A DNA stretch of 64,000 nt from Aequorivita aquimaris (lineage in GTDB: Bacteria; Bacteroidota; Bacteroidia; Flavobacteriales; Flavobacteriaceae), in NCBI RefSeq assembly GCF_001573155.1, contig NZ_JRWG01000001.1, positions 1 to 64,000 of the forward strand, given 5' to 3'. A program made the translations under genes and the position numbers. Below are positions 8,767-17,003 of this stretch, piece by piece (positions within the stretch are counted from its first letter, which is position 1; each line of letters opens with the position of its first letter). Under the pieces are notes generated by a model. It had not been told where the DNA came from, did no database searches, and saw nothing but the letters and a program-made list of their open reading frames with translations.

Positions 8767-9756
8767 TTAATCTACGTTCTCAATTTTCTTATAGGCGGCA
8801 ATTACTTCTTTCACCAAACGGTGGCGGATTACGTCTTTGTCGTCCAAATATATAATTCCCACCCCTTTCACATCCTTTAAAACCAGCAAGGCTTCCTTTA
8901 AACCCGAAATCACCCGCCGCGGAAGGTCAATTTGTCCCGGATCGCCCGTAATCATAAACTTGGCATTTTTTCCCATACGGGTCAAAAACATCTTCATCTG
9001 TGCGTGGGTAGTGTTTTGGGCTTCGTCCAAAATTACAAAGGCATTGTCCAAAGTACGGCCGCGCATAAATGCCAAGGGCGCAATCTGAATGACGCCCGTC
9101 TCAATATGTGATGCCAGCTTTTCCGCGGGTATCATATCGCGAAGGGCATCGTATAGCGGCTGCATATACGGATCGAGCTTTTCTTTTAAATCGCCCGGAA
9201 GGAAACCCAGATTCTCCCCAGCCTCCACCGCAGGCCTTGTTAAGATAATGCGCTTTACTTCTTTATCTTTGAGTGCTTTAACAGCAAGGGCAACACCAGT
9301 ATATGTTTTTCCGGTTCCGGCGGGGCCCACTGCAAAAACCATATCATTTTTGCGCATAAGCTCTACCAATTTCCGTTGGTTCGCCGTTTGTGCCTTTACA
9401 GGTTTTCCGCTCACCCCGTGCACTATCACTTCCTTATTATTGAATTCGGGAGTTTCGTAATCTTCCTTGCTACGGCTCAACAGTACACGCTCAATTACGT
9501 TCTCGTCAATTTTGTTGTATTTCATATACTGTTCGAGCAGCATGGTAATGCGCCTATCAAACTCCTCCAGCACGTCCTCATCGCCATAGGCCTTTATTTT
9601 ATTGCCGCGGGCAACGATTTTAAGTTTTGGAAAATACTTTTTAAGAAGGTCAATATTAGCGTTTTCAAGTCCGAAGAATTCCCTTGGACTGATCTCTGTA
9701 AGTTCGATGATAAGTTCGTTCAAAAGGCGTGCTTTTTTATTATTTGGAATATGCAA
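8767..9756 (-). CDS. PhoH family ATPase
   Basis: A 329-aa cytoplasmic PhoH-like ATPase (PhoH/PhoL type) with an N-terminal KH-like RNA-binding region (about 20-95). The P-loop is FAVGPAGTGKTYTG (about 140-153) and the Walker B block is AFVILDEAQNT (about 239-249). The sequence LTRMGKNAKFMITGDPGQIDLP is strongly conserved in the family. PhoL proteins are linked to RNA and ribosome maintenance; the exact role is not certain. The gene is divergent from the SAM-hydroxide adenosyltransferase gene and probably in one transcript with purC. Confidence 0.95.
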   Translation of the reverse strand: MHIPNNKKARLLNELIIELTEISPREFFGLENANIDLLKKYFPKLKIVARGNKIKAYGDEDVLEEFDRRITMLLEQYMKYNKIDENVIERVLLSRSKEDYETPEFNNKEVIVHGVSGKPVKAQTANQRKLVELMRKNDMVFAVGPAGTGKTYTGVALAVKALKDKEVKRIILTRPAVEAGENLGFLPGDLKEKLDPYMQPLYDALRDMIPAEKLASHIETGVIQIAPLAFMRGRTLDNAFVILDEAQNTTHAQMKMFLTRMGKNAKFMITGDPGQIDLPRRVISGLKEALLVLKDVKGVGIIYLDDKDVIRHRLVKEVIAAYKKIENVD

Positions 9757-9764
9757 AAAATAGT

Positions 9765-9794
9765 TTTGCCACTAACAAAAGTAACCTATTTTTG
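9765..9794 (+). promoter_or_regulatory. Promoter of the SAM-hydroxide adenosyltransferase gene, overlapping a divergent phoH promoter
   Basis: TTTG (9765-9768), an 18-bp spacer and TATTTTTG (9787-9794) match the Bacteroidota consensus on the plus strand. On the minus strand TACTTTTG occupies 9776-9783 and is a candidate -7 box for phoH. The two promoters would interleave, so polymerase binding at one may interfere with the other. Confidence 0.7.
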
Positions 9795-9830
9795 TGGTAA
9801 ATCTTTTAAGAAAATATCAACAATCCATTT

Positions 9831-10679
9831 ATGGCCATAATCACACTTACTACTGACTTTGGAGAGAAAGATCACTTTGTTGGCGCGGTTAAAGGAGCTA
9901 TTTATACTGAAATGGAAGATGCCAAAATTGTTGATATCTCTCACTCCATTTCACCATTTCACTTACACGAAGCTGCATACATTATTCAGAATGCCTATAA
10001 AAGTTTCCCTCCCGGAAGTATACACGTAATTGGGGTAGATTCTGAATTAAATCCTGAAAATAAGCACATTGCCGTATTGATGGACGGCCATTATTTTGTG
10101 TGTGCGGACAATGGCATTATCTCTATGCTCACTTCGGAAATACGACCCGAAAAAATAGTTGAAATAAACATCCACGATCGCATTATAAGTAATTTCCCGG
10201 TACTCGATGTTTTTGTAAAAGTCGCTGGCCACATTGCCCGCGGCGGGACGCTGGAGGTAATTGGAAAGCCTATTTCTGAAATAAAAGAGCTAACGGGCAT
10301 TCGCCCCGTGGTAAACAACAACGAAAGCCAAATAATCGGCAATGTTATCTATATTGACAATTACGGAAATGTGATCAGCAATATTGGCAGAAAGCTGTTT
10401 GAAAGCGTGGGTAAGGGAAGGGAATTTTTAATTAACGCACGTTCTGAGAAATTCAATAAAATACACACCCACTACAGTGATGCCATTAACTTTGAGCAAC
10501 CTCCCGAAAAACGTGAAGAGGATGGAAAAAGGCTTGCACTTTGGAATTCATCACAGTTTTTGGAACTGGCCATTTATAAGAGCAATCCCACTTCAGTTGG
10601 TGGCGCTGCGAGCTTGTTTGGGCTTGAGTTTCGCGATACCATCACGATTAATTTTATTTCGGAAGGGGTTAAGGGTTAA
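9831..10679 (+). CDS. SAM-hydroxide adenosyltransferase (DUF62 family)
   Basis: A 282-aa enzyme of the family that splits S-adenosylmethionine with hydroxide into adenosine and methionine, related to fluorinase and chlorinase. The N-terminus ITLTTDFGEKDHFVGAVKGA (about 3-22) carries the conserved Asp-Phe-Gly and the Asp of the substrate site; NGIISML and YIDNYGNVISNI (about 173-184) are also typical. The protein ends EGVKG inside a 7-bp repeat array, so its last residues depend on repeat structure. The physiological purpose of the reaction is not settled. Confidence 0.9.
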   Translation: MAIITLTTDFGEKDHFVGAVKGAIYTEMEDAKIVDISHSISPFHLHEAAYIIQNAYKSFPPGSIHVIGVDSELNPENKHIAVLMDGHYFVCADNGIISMLTSEIRPEKIVEINIHDRIISNFPVLDVFVKVAGHIARGGTLEVIGKPISEIKELTGIRPVVNNNESQIIGNVIYIDNYGNVISNIGRKLFESVGKGREFLINARSEKFNKIHTHYSDAINFEQPPEKREEDGKRLALWNSSQFLELAIYKSNPTSVGGAASLFGLEFRDTITINFISEGVKG

Positions 10680-10714
10680 GGGTTAGGTGTTATGTGTTAT
10701 GTGTTAAGTGTTAA
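10666..10714. repeat. Heptamer tandem repeat overlapping a stop codon
   Basis: Seven consecutive 7-mers: GGGTTAA twice, GGGTTAG, GTGTTAT twice, GTGTTAA twice. The first two units encode the end and stop codon of the adenosyltransferase gene. The array ends 10 bp before the start of the ABM-domain gene. Confidence 0.9.
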
Positions 10715-10724
10715 GTGGAAGATT

Positions 10725-11021
10725 ATGTTTACAAGAATAGTTAAAATGGAGTTTGAAAAGGAGAATATCCCTGCGTTTCTGGCTAATTTTGAGACCGTGA
10801 AAGAAAAAATCCGAAATTTCCCGGGCTGCACTTTTCTGGAACTTTACAAGGATAAGAATGACGAAACAATCTTTTTCACCTACAGCCGTTGGAATGATGA
10901 AACCGATTTGGAAAACTATAGAACAAGTGAACTTTTCAAAAACGTTTGGAGCGTTACAAAACCGATGTTTAAATCAAAAGCGGAAGCATGGAGTGTAGAC
11001 ACTTTACATTCCTTAAAATAA
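10725..11021 (+). CDS. Antibiotic biosynthesis monooxygenase (ABM) domain protein
   Basis: A 98-aa protein of the dimeric alpha/beta-barrel ABM family (quinol monooxygenase-like). Family features are MFTRIVKMEFEKENIPAFLA at the start, FPGCTFLELYKD (about 34-45) and FFTYSRWNDETDLENYRTS (about 51-69). The substrate cannot be inferred. I choose ATG 10725, not the upstream in-frame ATG at 10692, because the extra residues would be translated from the heptamer repeat. It is 4 bp upstream of gldF, so it may share a transcript with gldFG. Confidence 0.82.
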   Translation: MFTRIVKMEFEKENIPAFLANFETVKEKIRNFPGCTFLELYKDKNDETIFFTYSRWNDETDLENYRTSELFKNVWSVTKPMFKSKAEAWSVDTLHSLK

Positions 11022-11025
11022 TTAG

Positions 11026-11733
11026 ATGCTCACAATAATAAAACGCGAAATAAACTCCTTCTTTTCCAGCACCATTGGGTATTTGGTGATTGCCGTGTTT
11101 TTGGTGATCAATGGGCTGTTTCTTTGGGTTTTTAGCGGCAACTTCAACATTCTCGATTCTGGGTTTGCGGACCTTTCCCCCTATTTTGAACTCGCGCCAT
11201 GGGTATTGTTATTCCTGATTCCCGCAGTATGTATGCGCGCCTTTAGCGACGAAATGAAAATGGGTACGTTGGAACTTTTATTGACGAAACCCATTTCGCT
11301 GAAACAAATCGTTTTGGGAAAATATTTTGGCGCCGTTATTTTAATAGTAATTGCGTTAATTCCAACAATTCTATACATTTTTACAATTTCAGAATTGGGC
11401 AATCCGCCCGGTAATTGGGACGTGGGCAGCACCATCGGCTCCTACATCGGGTTGCTGTTTTTGGTATTTGCCTATACTTCCATCGGCATCTTTTCATCCA
11501 CGCTTTCGCAGAACCAAATTGTGGCCTTTATCATTGCGGTATTTCTGTGTTTTGCGCTCTATTATGGGTTTGAAGGTTTTACCTCCTCCACTTTCGATGT
11601 TTCAAATTTGGGAATGAAGGCGCATTTTGACAGCGTGGCGCGCGGCGTTTTGGATACACGGGATTTGATTTACTTTTTGAGCGTAACTGTATTTTTTATC
11701 GCACTGACTATTTTAAAATTGAAGAAACAATAA
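11026..11733 (+). CDS. gldF: Gliding-motility-associated ABC transporter permease GldF
   Basis: A 235-aa inner-membrane protein with six hydrophobic segments, beginning LTIIKREINSFFSSTIGYLVIAVFL as in GldF proteins. It belongs to the ABC-2 permease class. In Flavobacterium, GldA (ATPase), GldF and GldG form an ABC transporter linked to gliding. No gldA is next to it, which is normal in this group. Its stop codon overlaps by 1 bp the start of gldG. Confidence 0.93.
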   Translation: MLTIIKREINSFFSSTIGYLVIAVFLVINGLFLWVFSGNFNILDSGFADLSPYFELAPWVLLFLIPAVCMRAFSDEMKMGTLELLLTKPISLKQIVLGKYFGAVILIVIALIPTILYIFTISELGNPPGNWDVGSTIGSYIGLLFLVFAYTSIGIFSSTLSQNQIVAFIIAVFLCFALYYGFEGFTSSTFDVSNLGMKAHFDSVARGVLDTRDLIYFLSVTVFFIALTILKLKKQ

Positions 11734-13421
11734 TGAAGACTTCAATTAAAAAAAATATCGTTTCAATAGCCCTTTTGGTCGGAGGTTTACTTCTTTTGAA
11801 TATCCTCGGAAACTATTTCTACAAACGTTTTGACCTTACGCAGGACAAGCGTTTTACCCTTTCCGCGGAAGCAAAGGAAATTGTTGATTACGTAGATTCT
11901 CCCATTATAGTCGATGTTTTTCTAAAAGGAAATTTCCCCCCGGAATTCCGAAGGCTACAAAGTGAGACCGAGCAACTTTTGGAGGAATTTTCCGCATATA
12001 ATTCAAATATAATGTTTGATTTCATCAATCCCACCGAAAAAGGAAACGAAGCCTTTCAATCGCAATTTGAAAAGTTTGGATTGACCCCCGCACAGGTTTC
12101 CGTGACCGAAAGTGGTAAGCAGAGCACCGAACTCGTCTATCCTTGGGCGTTGGCGCATCACGATGGCAAATCAGTCAAAATTCCGTTACTCAAAAACCAA
12201 CTGGGTGCCACTTCCGAAGAACGCGTGAACAGCTCCCTCCAGAATCTGCAATATGCTTTCGCAGACGGTTTTAAGAAACTGGCCACGCAAAAATCGAAAA
12301 AAATTGCGGTTCTGAAAGGAAATGGAGAATATGACGATCGCTACATTGCCGACTTTTTCGCAACACTTCGGGAGTATTATTTTATCGCGCCTTTTACCTT
12401 GGATTCGGTAGCAACAAACCCTGAAAAAACCTTAAATGCACTGAACGGTTTTGATTTAATAGTTGCGGCCCAACCTACGGAACCATTCAGCGATGCGGAA
12501 AAATATGTACTGGACCAATTTATTATGAACGGCGGTAAATCGCTGTGGTTGATGGATGCCACACAAATGCAGATGGACACCATAAGTGGAAATATGTTCG
12601 CCTTTGGAAAGGATTTGAATTTAAATGATTTCTTCTTCAAATACGGAATCCGCATCAATCCAAATTTGGTGAAAGACGTCTATTCCGCCCCTATCGTTCT
12701 GGCAAGTGGCGACGAACGCGAAGCGCAGTACAACCGCTATCCGTGGTTTTTCAGTCCGTTGAGCAGCAGTGCAAACAATCACCCCATAGTTTCAAACATC
12801 GAGGCCGTTAAATTTGATTACGCCAGCGCCATCGATACGCTGCCGAACAACATTAAAAAGACCGTGCTGCTTTCCACTTCGCCTATTTCAAAAATAGTGG
12901 GACTTCCCTTTCCTATTGACTTTGACGTGGAAATCCCGAAGAATTTGCAGGTAGTAAATGAAGGCCCAAACCCAAATGAGTACAATGCAGGGGAAATTCC
13001 GCTTGCGGTTTTGTTGGAAGGACAGTTCACTTCAGTATTCAAAAATCGTGTGAAGCCACTTAAGCTTAACGTGAAAAATATAGATGACGGCAAACCTTCA
13101 AAAATGGTAGTGATAAGCGACGGCGATGTGATAAAAAACCAATTGCAGGGCAATCGCCCGCTCGAGCTTGGCTTCGATAAAATGACCAATCAGTTCTACG
13201 GAAATAAGGAATTTCTGCTGAATACCGTCAATTACCTTTTGGACGACAGCGGACTTATAAACATTCGCACGCGGCAAATTGCAGTGCCATTTCTCGATCC
13301 ACAAAAAACGGTGGAACAGCGCTCAAAATGGCAAACGCTTAACCTGCTGTTACCGTTGGGCTTACTTGCACTTTTTGGAATCGCTTTCAACTTCTACCGC
13401 AAACGGCGATACACCCGTTAA
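11733..13421 (+). CDS. gldG: Gliding-motility-associated ABC transporter component GldG
   Basis: A 562-aa protein with one membrane segment near the N-terminus (about 9-28), a large exported domain and one membrane segment near the C-terminus (about 532-552) followed by basic residues. The sequence NYFYKRFDLTQDKRFTLSAEAKEIV is typical of GldG and related auxiliary ABC components, as is SLWLMDATQMQMD in the middle. It forms a translationally coupled unit with gldF. Its role is presumed to be the periplasmic part of the GldAFG transporter. Confidence 0.93.
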   Translation: MKTSIKKNIVSIALLVGGLLLLNILGNYFYKRFDLTQDKRFTLSAEAKEIVDYVDSPIIVDVFLKGNFPPEFRRLQSETEQLLEEFSAYNSNIMFDFINPTEKGNEAFQSQFEKFGLTPAQVSVTESGKQSTELVYPWALAHHDGKSVKIPLLKNQLGATSEERVNSSLQNLQYAFADGFKKLATQKSKKIAVLKGNGEYDDRYIADFFATLREYYFIAPFTLDSVATNPEKTLNALNGFDLIVAAQPTEPFSDAEKYVLDQFIMNGGKSLWLMDATQMQMDTISGNMFAFGKDLNLNDFFFKYGIRINPNLVKDVYSAPIVLASGDEREAQYNRYPWFFSPLSSSANNHPIVSNIEAVKFDYASAIDTLPNNIKKTVLLSTSPISKIVGLPFPIDFDVEIPKNLQVVNEGPNPNEYNAGEIPLAVLLEGQFTSVFKNRVKPLKLNVKNIDDGKPSKMVVISDGDVIKNQLQGNRPLELGFDKMTNQFYGNKEFLLNTVNYLLDDSGLINIRTRQIAVPFLDPQKTVEQRSKWQTLNLLLPLGLLALFGIAFNFYRKRRYTR

Positions 13422-13431
13422 ATGTTAATAA

Positions 13432-13468
13432 GTTTGTTTTAACAAACACTTCAATTGAAATATATTTG
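13432..13468 (+). promoter_or_regulatory. dnaN promoter with an upstream palindrome
   Basis: TATATTTG (13461-13468) is a perfect -7 box for dnaN, whose ATG is at 13526. Upstream, 13432-13447 is a perfect palindrome, GTTTGTT-TT-AACAAAC. No good -33 box is at 19 bp, so the palindrome may take part in recognition or regulation. Confidence 0.6.
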
Positions 13469-13525
13469 TAGGTATGCTAAAACCAAGGCATTTATCATTA
13501 TTCTGATCAAAAAAATAAATATTCA

Positions 13526-14644
13526 ATGAAATTCATCGTATCGAGTTCGTATTTATTAAAGCAACTGCAAGTTTTGGGTGGTATTATCAACAATAATAAT
13601 ACGCTTCCTATTTTAGATAATTTTCTGTTCAATTTGGATGGAAAATCCCTTACCGTTTCCGCTTCCGATTTGGAAACAACCATTTCCTCAAAATTGGAAG
13701 TGGAAAGCACCGAAAAAGGAATGGTCTGTATTCCCGCAAGACTTTTGCTGGAAACCCTAAAGACATTTCCGGAGCAACCTTTGACATTTACCGTTGAAGA
13801 CAACAACACCATTGAAATAAGCAGCAACCACGGTAAATATGCCCTTGCCTATGCCAGTGGCGAGGAGTTTCCAAACGCCGTGGAATTGAAGGATCCTTCT
13901 TCCACAGTGGTCCAGGGCGATGTGCTGGCTACGGCCATCAGCAAAACGATTTTTGCTTCGGGAAATGATGATTTACGTCCAGTAATGAGCGGGGTCTTTT
14001 TTCAGTTTTCAACAGATAATCTAGTGTTCGTTGCCACCGATGCGCACAAATTGGTAAAATATACCCGTGATGACATCAGCGCTTCGCAAACCGCGGAATT
14101 TATTATGCCGAAAAAGCCCTTAACGCTTTTAAAAAGCATACTTGCCGGCAGCGAGGAAGACGTAACCATAGAATACAACGACAGCAATGCCAAATTCAGT
14201 TTTGACAATACCGAAATGATCTGCCGGTTGATTGATGGGAAATACCCCAATTACGAAGCAGTTATTCCGAAGGAAAACCCCAATAAATTGGTGATTGACA
14301 GAAACCAGTTTTTGAATTCAGTTCGTCGTGTCTCCATCTTTTCCAGCAAGACGACGCACCAAATCCGCTTGAAAATTGCTGGGGCCGAGTTGAACATTTC
14401 AGCAGAGGATATTGATTACAGCAACAAAGCAGAGGAGCGCTTGACCTGCGATTACCAAGGCGACGATATGCAGATTGGCTTCAACAGCCGTTTCCTTACT
14501 GAAATGTTGAACAATCTAACTAGCGATGAGGTTTCTTTAGAAATGAGCTTGCCTAATCGCGCAGGAATTCTTACCCCTGTTGATGGTTTGGATGAGGGCG
14601 AAACCGTTACCATGCTCGTAATGCCGGTGATGTTGAATAATTAG
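13526..14644 (+). CDS. dnaN: DNA polymerase III beta sliding clamp
   Basis: A 372-aa sliding clamp of normal length with the threefold repeated clamp fold. It begins MKFIVSSSYLLKQLQVLGGI, contains LRPVMSGVFFQF (about 151-162), FVATDAHKLVKY (about 168-179) and ends MLVMPVMLNN, a typical clamp tail. The protein tethers the replicative polymerase and many repair enzymes to DNA. In this genome it is not next to dnaA but downstream of gldFG. It has its own promoter and terminator. Confidence 0.97.
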   Translation: MKFIVSSSYLLKQLQVLGGIINNNNTLPILDNFLFNLDGKSLTVSASDLETTISSKLEVESTEKGMVCIPARLLLETLKTFPEQPLTFTVEDNNTIEISSNHGKYALAYASGEEFPNAVELKDPSSTVVQGDVLATAISKTIFASGNDDLRPVMSGVFFQFSTDNLVFVATDAHKLVKYTRDDISASQTAEFIMPKKPLTLLKSILAGSEEDVTIEYNDSNAKFSFDNTEMICRLIDGKYPNYEAVIPKENPNKLVIDRNQFLNSVRRVSIFSSKTTHQIRLKIAGAELNISAEDIDYSNKAEERLTCDYQGDDMQIGFNSRFLTEMLNNLTSDEVSLEMSLPNRAGILTPVDGLDEGETVTMLVMPVMLNN

Positions 14645-14685
14645 CACTTTAGCTTGTTTGATTTTTAGATTGTTAGATAATTTTT

Positions 14686-14715
14686 AAAAAATCCGCTTTC
14701 TGCGGATTTTTATTT
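14686..14715 (+). terminator. Rho-independent terminator after dnaN
   Basis: ATCCGC (14691-14696) and GCGGAT (14702-14707) form a 6-bp stem, extended by A/T pairs to 11, with a 5-nt loop and a downstream T-run. Confidence 0.87.
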
Positions 14716-14802
14716 TTACAAATAGTGATGATATTTTACCGTGGCTTACGATGGGTTGTAAGTTTAATCCTTAAAAAATCTTATTAACCTAAAACAAATC
14801 AC

Positions 14803-15303
14803 ATGAAAACCTTAAAAATTCTTTGCATTTTATTCTTATCGGCAGCAATAATTTCCTGTTCAAAAAAAGACGATGATGGCGGCGGAAGTGCTCCGGAAGC
14901 ATCGTTCAATGCAACCATAAATGGCGGAAGTTTTGGCAGCAATTATTCCTCAAGATTAGGATTTTATTCTACCACAACCGCAAATGGTATCACCATTGCC
15001 GTTACCGACCAAAACCAGAATATTATCAGATTTTTCTTAAACGAAACCGGCGGTTTTGACACTGTTATCAAAGAAATTGGAAATGTTGATGATAATGGCT
15101 TTGTAACAAACGTTATTATTCGCGATCAAGAAGCAATGATTACCTACAATTCTTCCGAAGGACAAATCGTTATTTCAGAAAATAAATCGAATCCCGAAAT
15201 TGAAGGCGGCAGATTGATTTCAGGAAATTTTGATATTACAGCAGTAGTAAATACAGGAGAAACCATAACAATGACAGGGACTTTTAAAAATATTGCTTAC
15301 TAA
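14803..15303 (+). CDS. Putative secreted lipoprotein of unknown function
   Basis: A 166-aa protein with a lipoprotein signal (ILFLSAAIISC, lipid-attachment Cys at about residue 20), followed by a Ser/Lys/Asp/Gly-rich linker. The mature part (about 32-166) looks all-beta, with many short alternating Thr/Ile/Asn segments such as SFNATINGGSFGS and GNFDITAVVNTGETITMTGT. This resembles small beta-sandwich lipoproteins of Bacteroidota, but I cannot assign a named family. It is monocistronic, with a terminator downstream. Confidence 0.75.
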   Translation: MKTLKILCILFLSAAIISCSKKDDDGGGSAPEASFNATINGGSFGSNYSSRLGFYSTTTANGITIAVTDQNQNIIRFFLNETGGFDTVIKEIGNVDDNGFVTNVIIRDQEAMITYNSSEGQIVISENKSNPEIEGGRLISGNFDITAVVNTGETITMTGTFKNIAY

Positions 15304-15331
15304 TTATTTTTAATGAATTATTTAGCTTTAA

Positions 15332-15362
15332 AGAGGGTAGTCTTGGTGCTGCCCTTTTTTTA
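15332..15362 (+). terminator. Terminator after the lipoprotein gene
   Basis: AGGGTAG and CTGCCCT form a stem (one G-U pair) around TCTTGGTG, followed by a run of seven T. Confidence 0.75.
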
Positions 15363-15392
15363 TTTAATAAATTTTATGGTTTCAAAAATTAG

Positions 15393-15400
15393 TATTTTTG
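15393..15400 (+). promoter_or_regulatory. -7 box of mnmE, nearly touching the start codon
   Basis: TATTTTTG matches TAnnTTTG. Transcription should begin about 5-8 bp downstream, at or just before the ATG at 15407, so the mRNA would have little or no leader. Confidence 0.65.
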
Positions 15401-15406
15401 CAGCCA

Positions 15407-16795
15407 ATGACACAAACAGATACTATCGTGGCAATGGCAACCCCGGCGGGTTCTGGGGCAATCGCAGTTTTGCGGCTTTCCGGGCAAGATGCTATTGCAA
15501 TTGCTTCTTCTATTTTTTTTTCCGTTTCGGGGAAGCAGCTTTCCAATCAAAAATCGCACACGGTGCATTTGGGCCAAATTAAGGACAGCGAACGTGTAAT
15601 TGATGAAGCGCTTGTAACTATTTTCAAAAACCCAAACAGTTATACCGGCGAGGATGTTGTTGAAATTTCCTGCCACGGAAGCAATTATATTCAGCAGGAA
15701 ATTATTCAATTATGCCTTCGGAAAGGCTGCAGAATGGCTCAAGCTGGAGAATTTACGCTTCGCGCATTTCTGAACGGTAAAATGGATTTGAGCCAGGCCG
15801 AAGCCGTAGCAGATCTTATTGCAAGCGATAGCGCAGCAAGCCATCAATTGGCAATCCAGCAAATGCGCGGTGGTTTTTCTTCGGAAATAAAGAAATTGCG
15901 CGAAGAGCTTTTGAATTTCGCCTCACTCATTGAACTGGAACTGGATTTTGCCGAAGAGGATGTTGAATTTGCTAACAGAGTGGAATTCCAAAAACTCATT
16001 TCAAAAATAACGCAGGTCCTTAAGCGATTGATAGATTCCTTTGCCACAGGAAATGTTTTGAAAAATGGTATTCCCGTGGCCATCGTTGGCGAACCCAACG
16101 TTGGAAAATCGACGCTTTTAAATGCTTTGCTAAATGAAGAACGCGCTATTGTAAGCGACATTGCCGGAACTACCCGTGATACCATTGAAGACGAAATAAT
16201 TATTGGAGGCATTGGTTTCCGATTTATTGATACGGCGGGAATTCGAGAAACGGTGGACGTTATTGAAGGTTTGGGAATTCAAAAAACATTTCAAAAAATA
16301 GACCAGGCGCAGGTTGTAATTTATCTTTTTGATGCTGAAAAGTTCAAAGTTCAACGTTCAAAGTTTAAAGTGGAAATTGAAACCATTAAAAATAAATACC
16401 CTTCAAAAAATCTTTTGATTGTTGCCAATAAGGTTGATAAACTTTCGAACGAAGAAATAGAAAATCTACAATCCGCAATCGGCAATCTTCATTTATTATC
16501 CGCAAAGACTGGGCAAGGCGTTGAGAAAATTCAAAATAAATTGCTCGAGTTTGTAAACACTGGCGCGCTTCGTAATAACGAAACCATCGTTACCAACAGC
16601 CGCCATTATGACGCCATGCTAAAAGCTTTGGAAGAAATAATTAAAGTACAGGAAGGTATTGACAATGGTTTAAGCGGTGATCTTTTGGCCATAGACATCC
16701 GGCAGGCGCTCTATTATTTTGGTGAAATAACCGGTGAAATTTCTAATGACGAACTGCTTGGTAATATTTTTGCCAATTTCTGTATCGGGAAGTAA
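15407..16795 (+). CDS. mnmE: tRNA uridine-5-carboxymethylaminomethyl(34) synthesis GTPase MnmE
   Basis: A 462-aa protein that works with MnmG to modify the wobble uridine of several tRNAs. It has the N-terminal folate-binding domain (DTIVAMATPAGSGAIAVLRL), a helical domain, and a G domain with P-loop GEPNVGKSTLLNALL, switch II DTAGIRET and NKVD. The C-terminus FCIGK keeps the zinc/C1-binding CxGK motif. ATG 15407 is chosen over TTG 15398, which lies inside the promoter. Two heptamer repeat arrays (16340-16374 and 16469-16489) are translated inside the G domain. The last codons are the attachment site of the downstream element, and the gene stays intact after integration. Confidence 0.96.
   Translation: MTQTDTIVAMATPAGSGAIAVLRLSGQDAIAIASSIFFSVSGKQLSNQKSHTVHLGQIKDSERVIDEALVTIFKNPNSYTGEDVVEISCHGSNYIQQEIIQLCLRKGCRMAQAGEFTLRAFLNGKMDLSQAEAVADLIASDSAASHQLAIQQMRGGFSSEIKKLREELLNFASLIELELDFAEEDVEFANRVEFQKLISKITQVLKRLIDSFATGNVLKNGIPVAIVGEPNVGKSTLLNALLNEERAIVSDIAGTTRDTIEDEIIIGGIGFRFIDTAGIRETVDVIEGLGIQKTFQKIDQAQVVIYLFDAEKFKVQRSKFKVEIETIKNKYPSKNLLIVANKVDKLSNEEIENLQSAIGNLHLLSAKTGQGVEKIQNKLLEFVNTGALRNNETIVTNSRHYDAMLKALEEIIKVQEGIDNGLSGDLLAIDIRQALYYFGEITGEISNDELLGNIFANFCIGK
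16340..16374 (+). repeat. Heptamer repeat translated inside mnmE (first)
   Basis: AAGTTCA, AAGTTCA, ACGTTCA, AAGTTTA, AAGTGGA in strict 7-bp register. It encodes the Lys/Phe/Val-rich stretch KFKVQRSKFKVE between the switch II and NKVD motifs. Confidence 0.85.
16469..16489 (+). repeat. Heptamer repeat translated inside mnmE (second)
   Basis: CAATCCG, CAATCGG, CAATCTT: three 7-mers, total 21 bp, so in frame. It encodes the stretch around QSAIGNL just after the NKVD motif region. Confidence 0.7.
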
Positions 16796-16800
16796 CTTGC
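16784..16800 (+). repeat. attL of the island (17-bp direct repeat)
   Basis: ATCGGGAAGTAACTTGC is identical to 51630-51646. With one mismatch the match extends to 20 bp on the left (TGYATCGGG...). It spans the final Ile-Gly-Lys-stop of mnmE, so the crossover restores the reading frame end exactly. Confidence 0.93.
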
Positions 16801-16881
16801 TTTCTTTTATTTGTTAATGTATTGATTTTAAAGGTTTTTATCTTCTCTTTTTTGTTGCTTTTTTGCTCTTTTTTAACTAAA

Positions 16882-16935
16882 TTTGTTGTATATCTGTTGC
16901 CTTATATACGGATTTGTTGCCCAAATCTGTTGGCA
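16882..16935 (+). promoter_or_regulatory. Cluster of likely recombinase arm-type sites, left end
   Basis: Four related blocks occur within 54 bp: ATTTGTTGTA, TCTGTTGCCT, ATTTGTTGCCC and TCTGTTGGCA. The third is part of a 15-bp sequence (16912-16926, ATTTGTTGCCCAAAT) found again at 51576-51590 near the right end. Such clusters next to the core site are typical of integrase arm-type or excisionase sites. Confidence 0.6.
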
Positions 16936-17003
16936 AAAAGATTAGCGAAATGATGCACCATATTACCCCACGTTGCACCATAACGCTACATAAAGCACCA
17001 TTT

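Noticed and set aside
10666-10714. Telomere-like GGGTTA repeat suggesting a linear end or eukaryotic DNA
   Set aside because: The units drift to GTGTTAA within 49 bp and lie between ordinary bacterial genes.
15313-15582. Plus-strand frame overlapping the start of mnmE
   Set aside because: It overlaps the terminator and the mnmE N-terminal domain in another frame and has no signature.
16914-17003. Extended N-terminus of the zinc-HTH protein from TTG 16914
   Set aside because: It would translate the arm-type sites and adds residues without conserved features; ATG 17004 is better.
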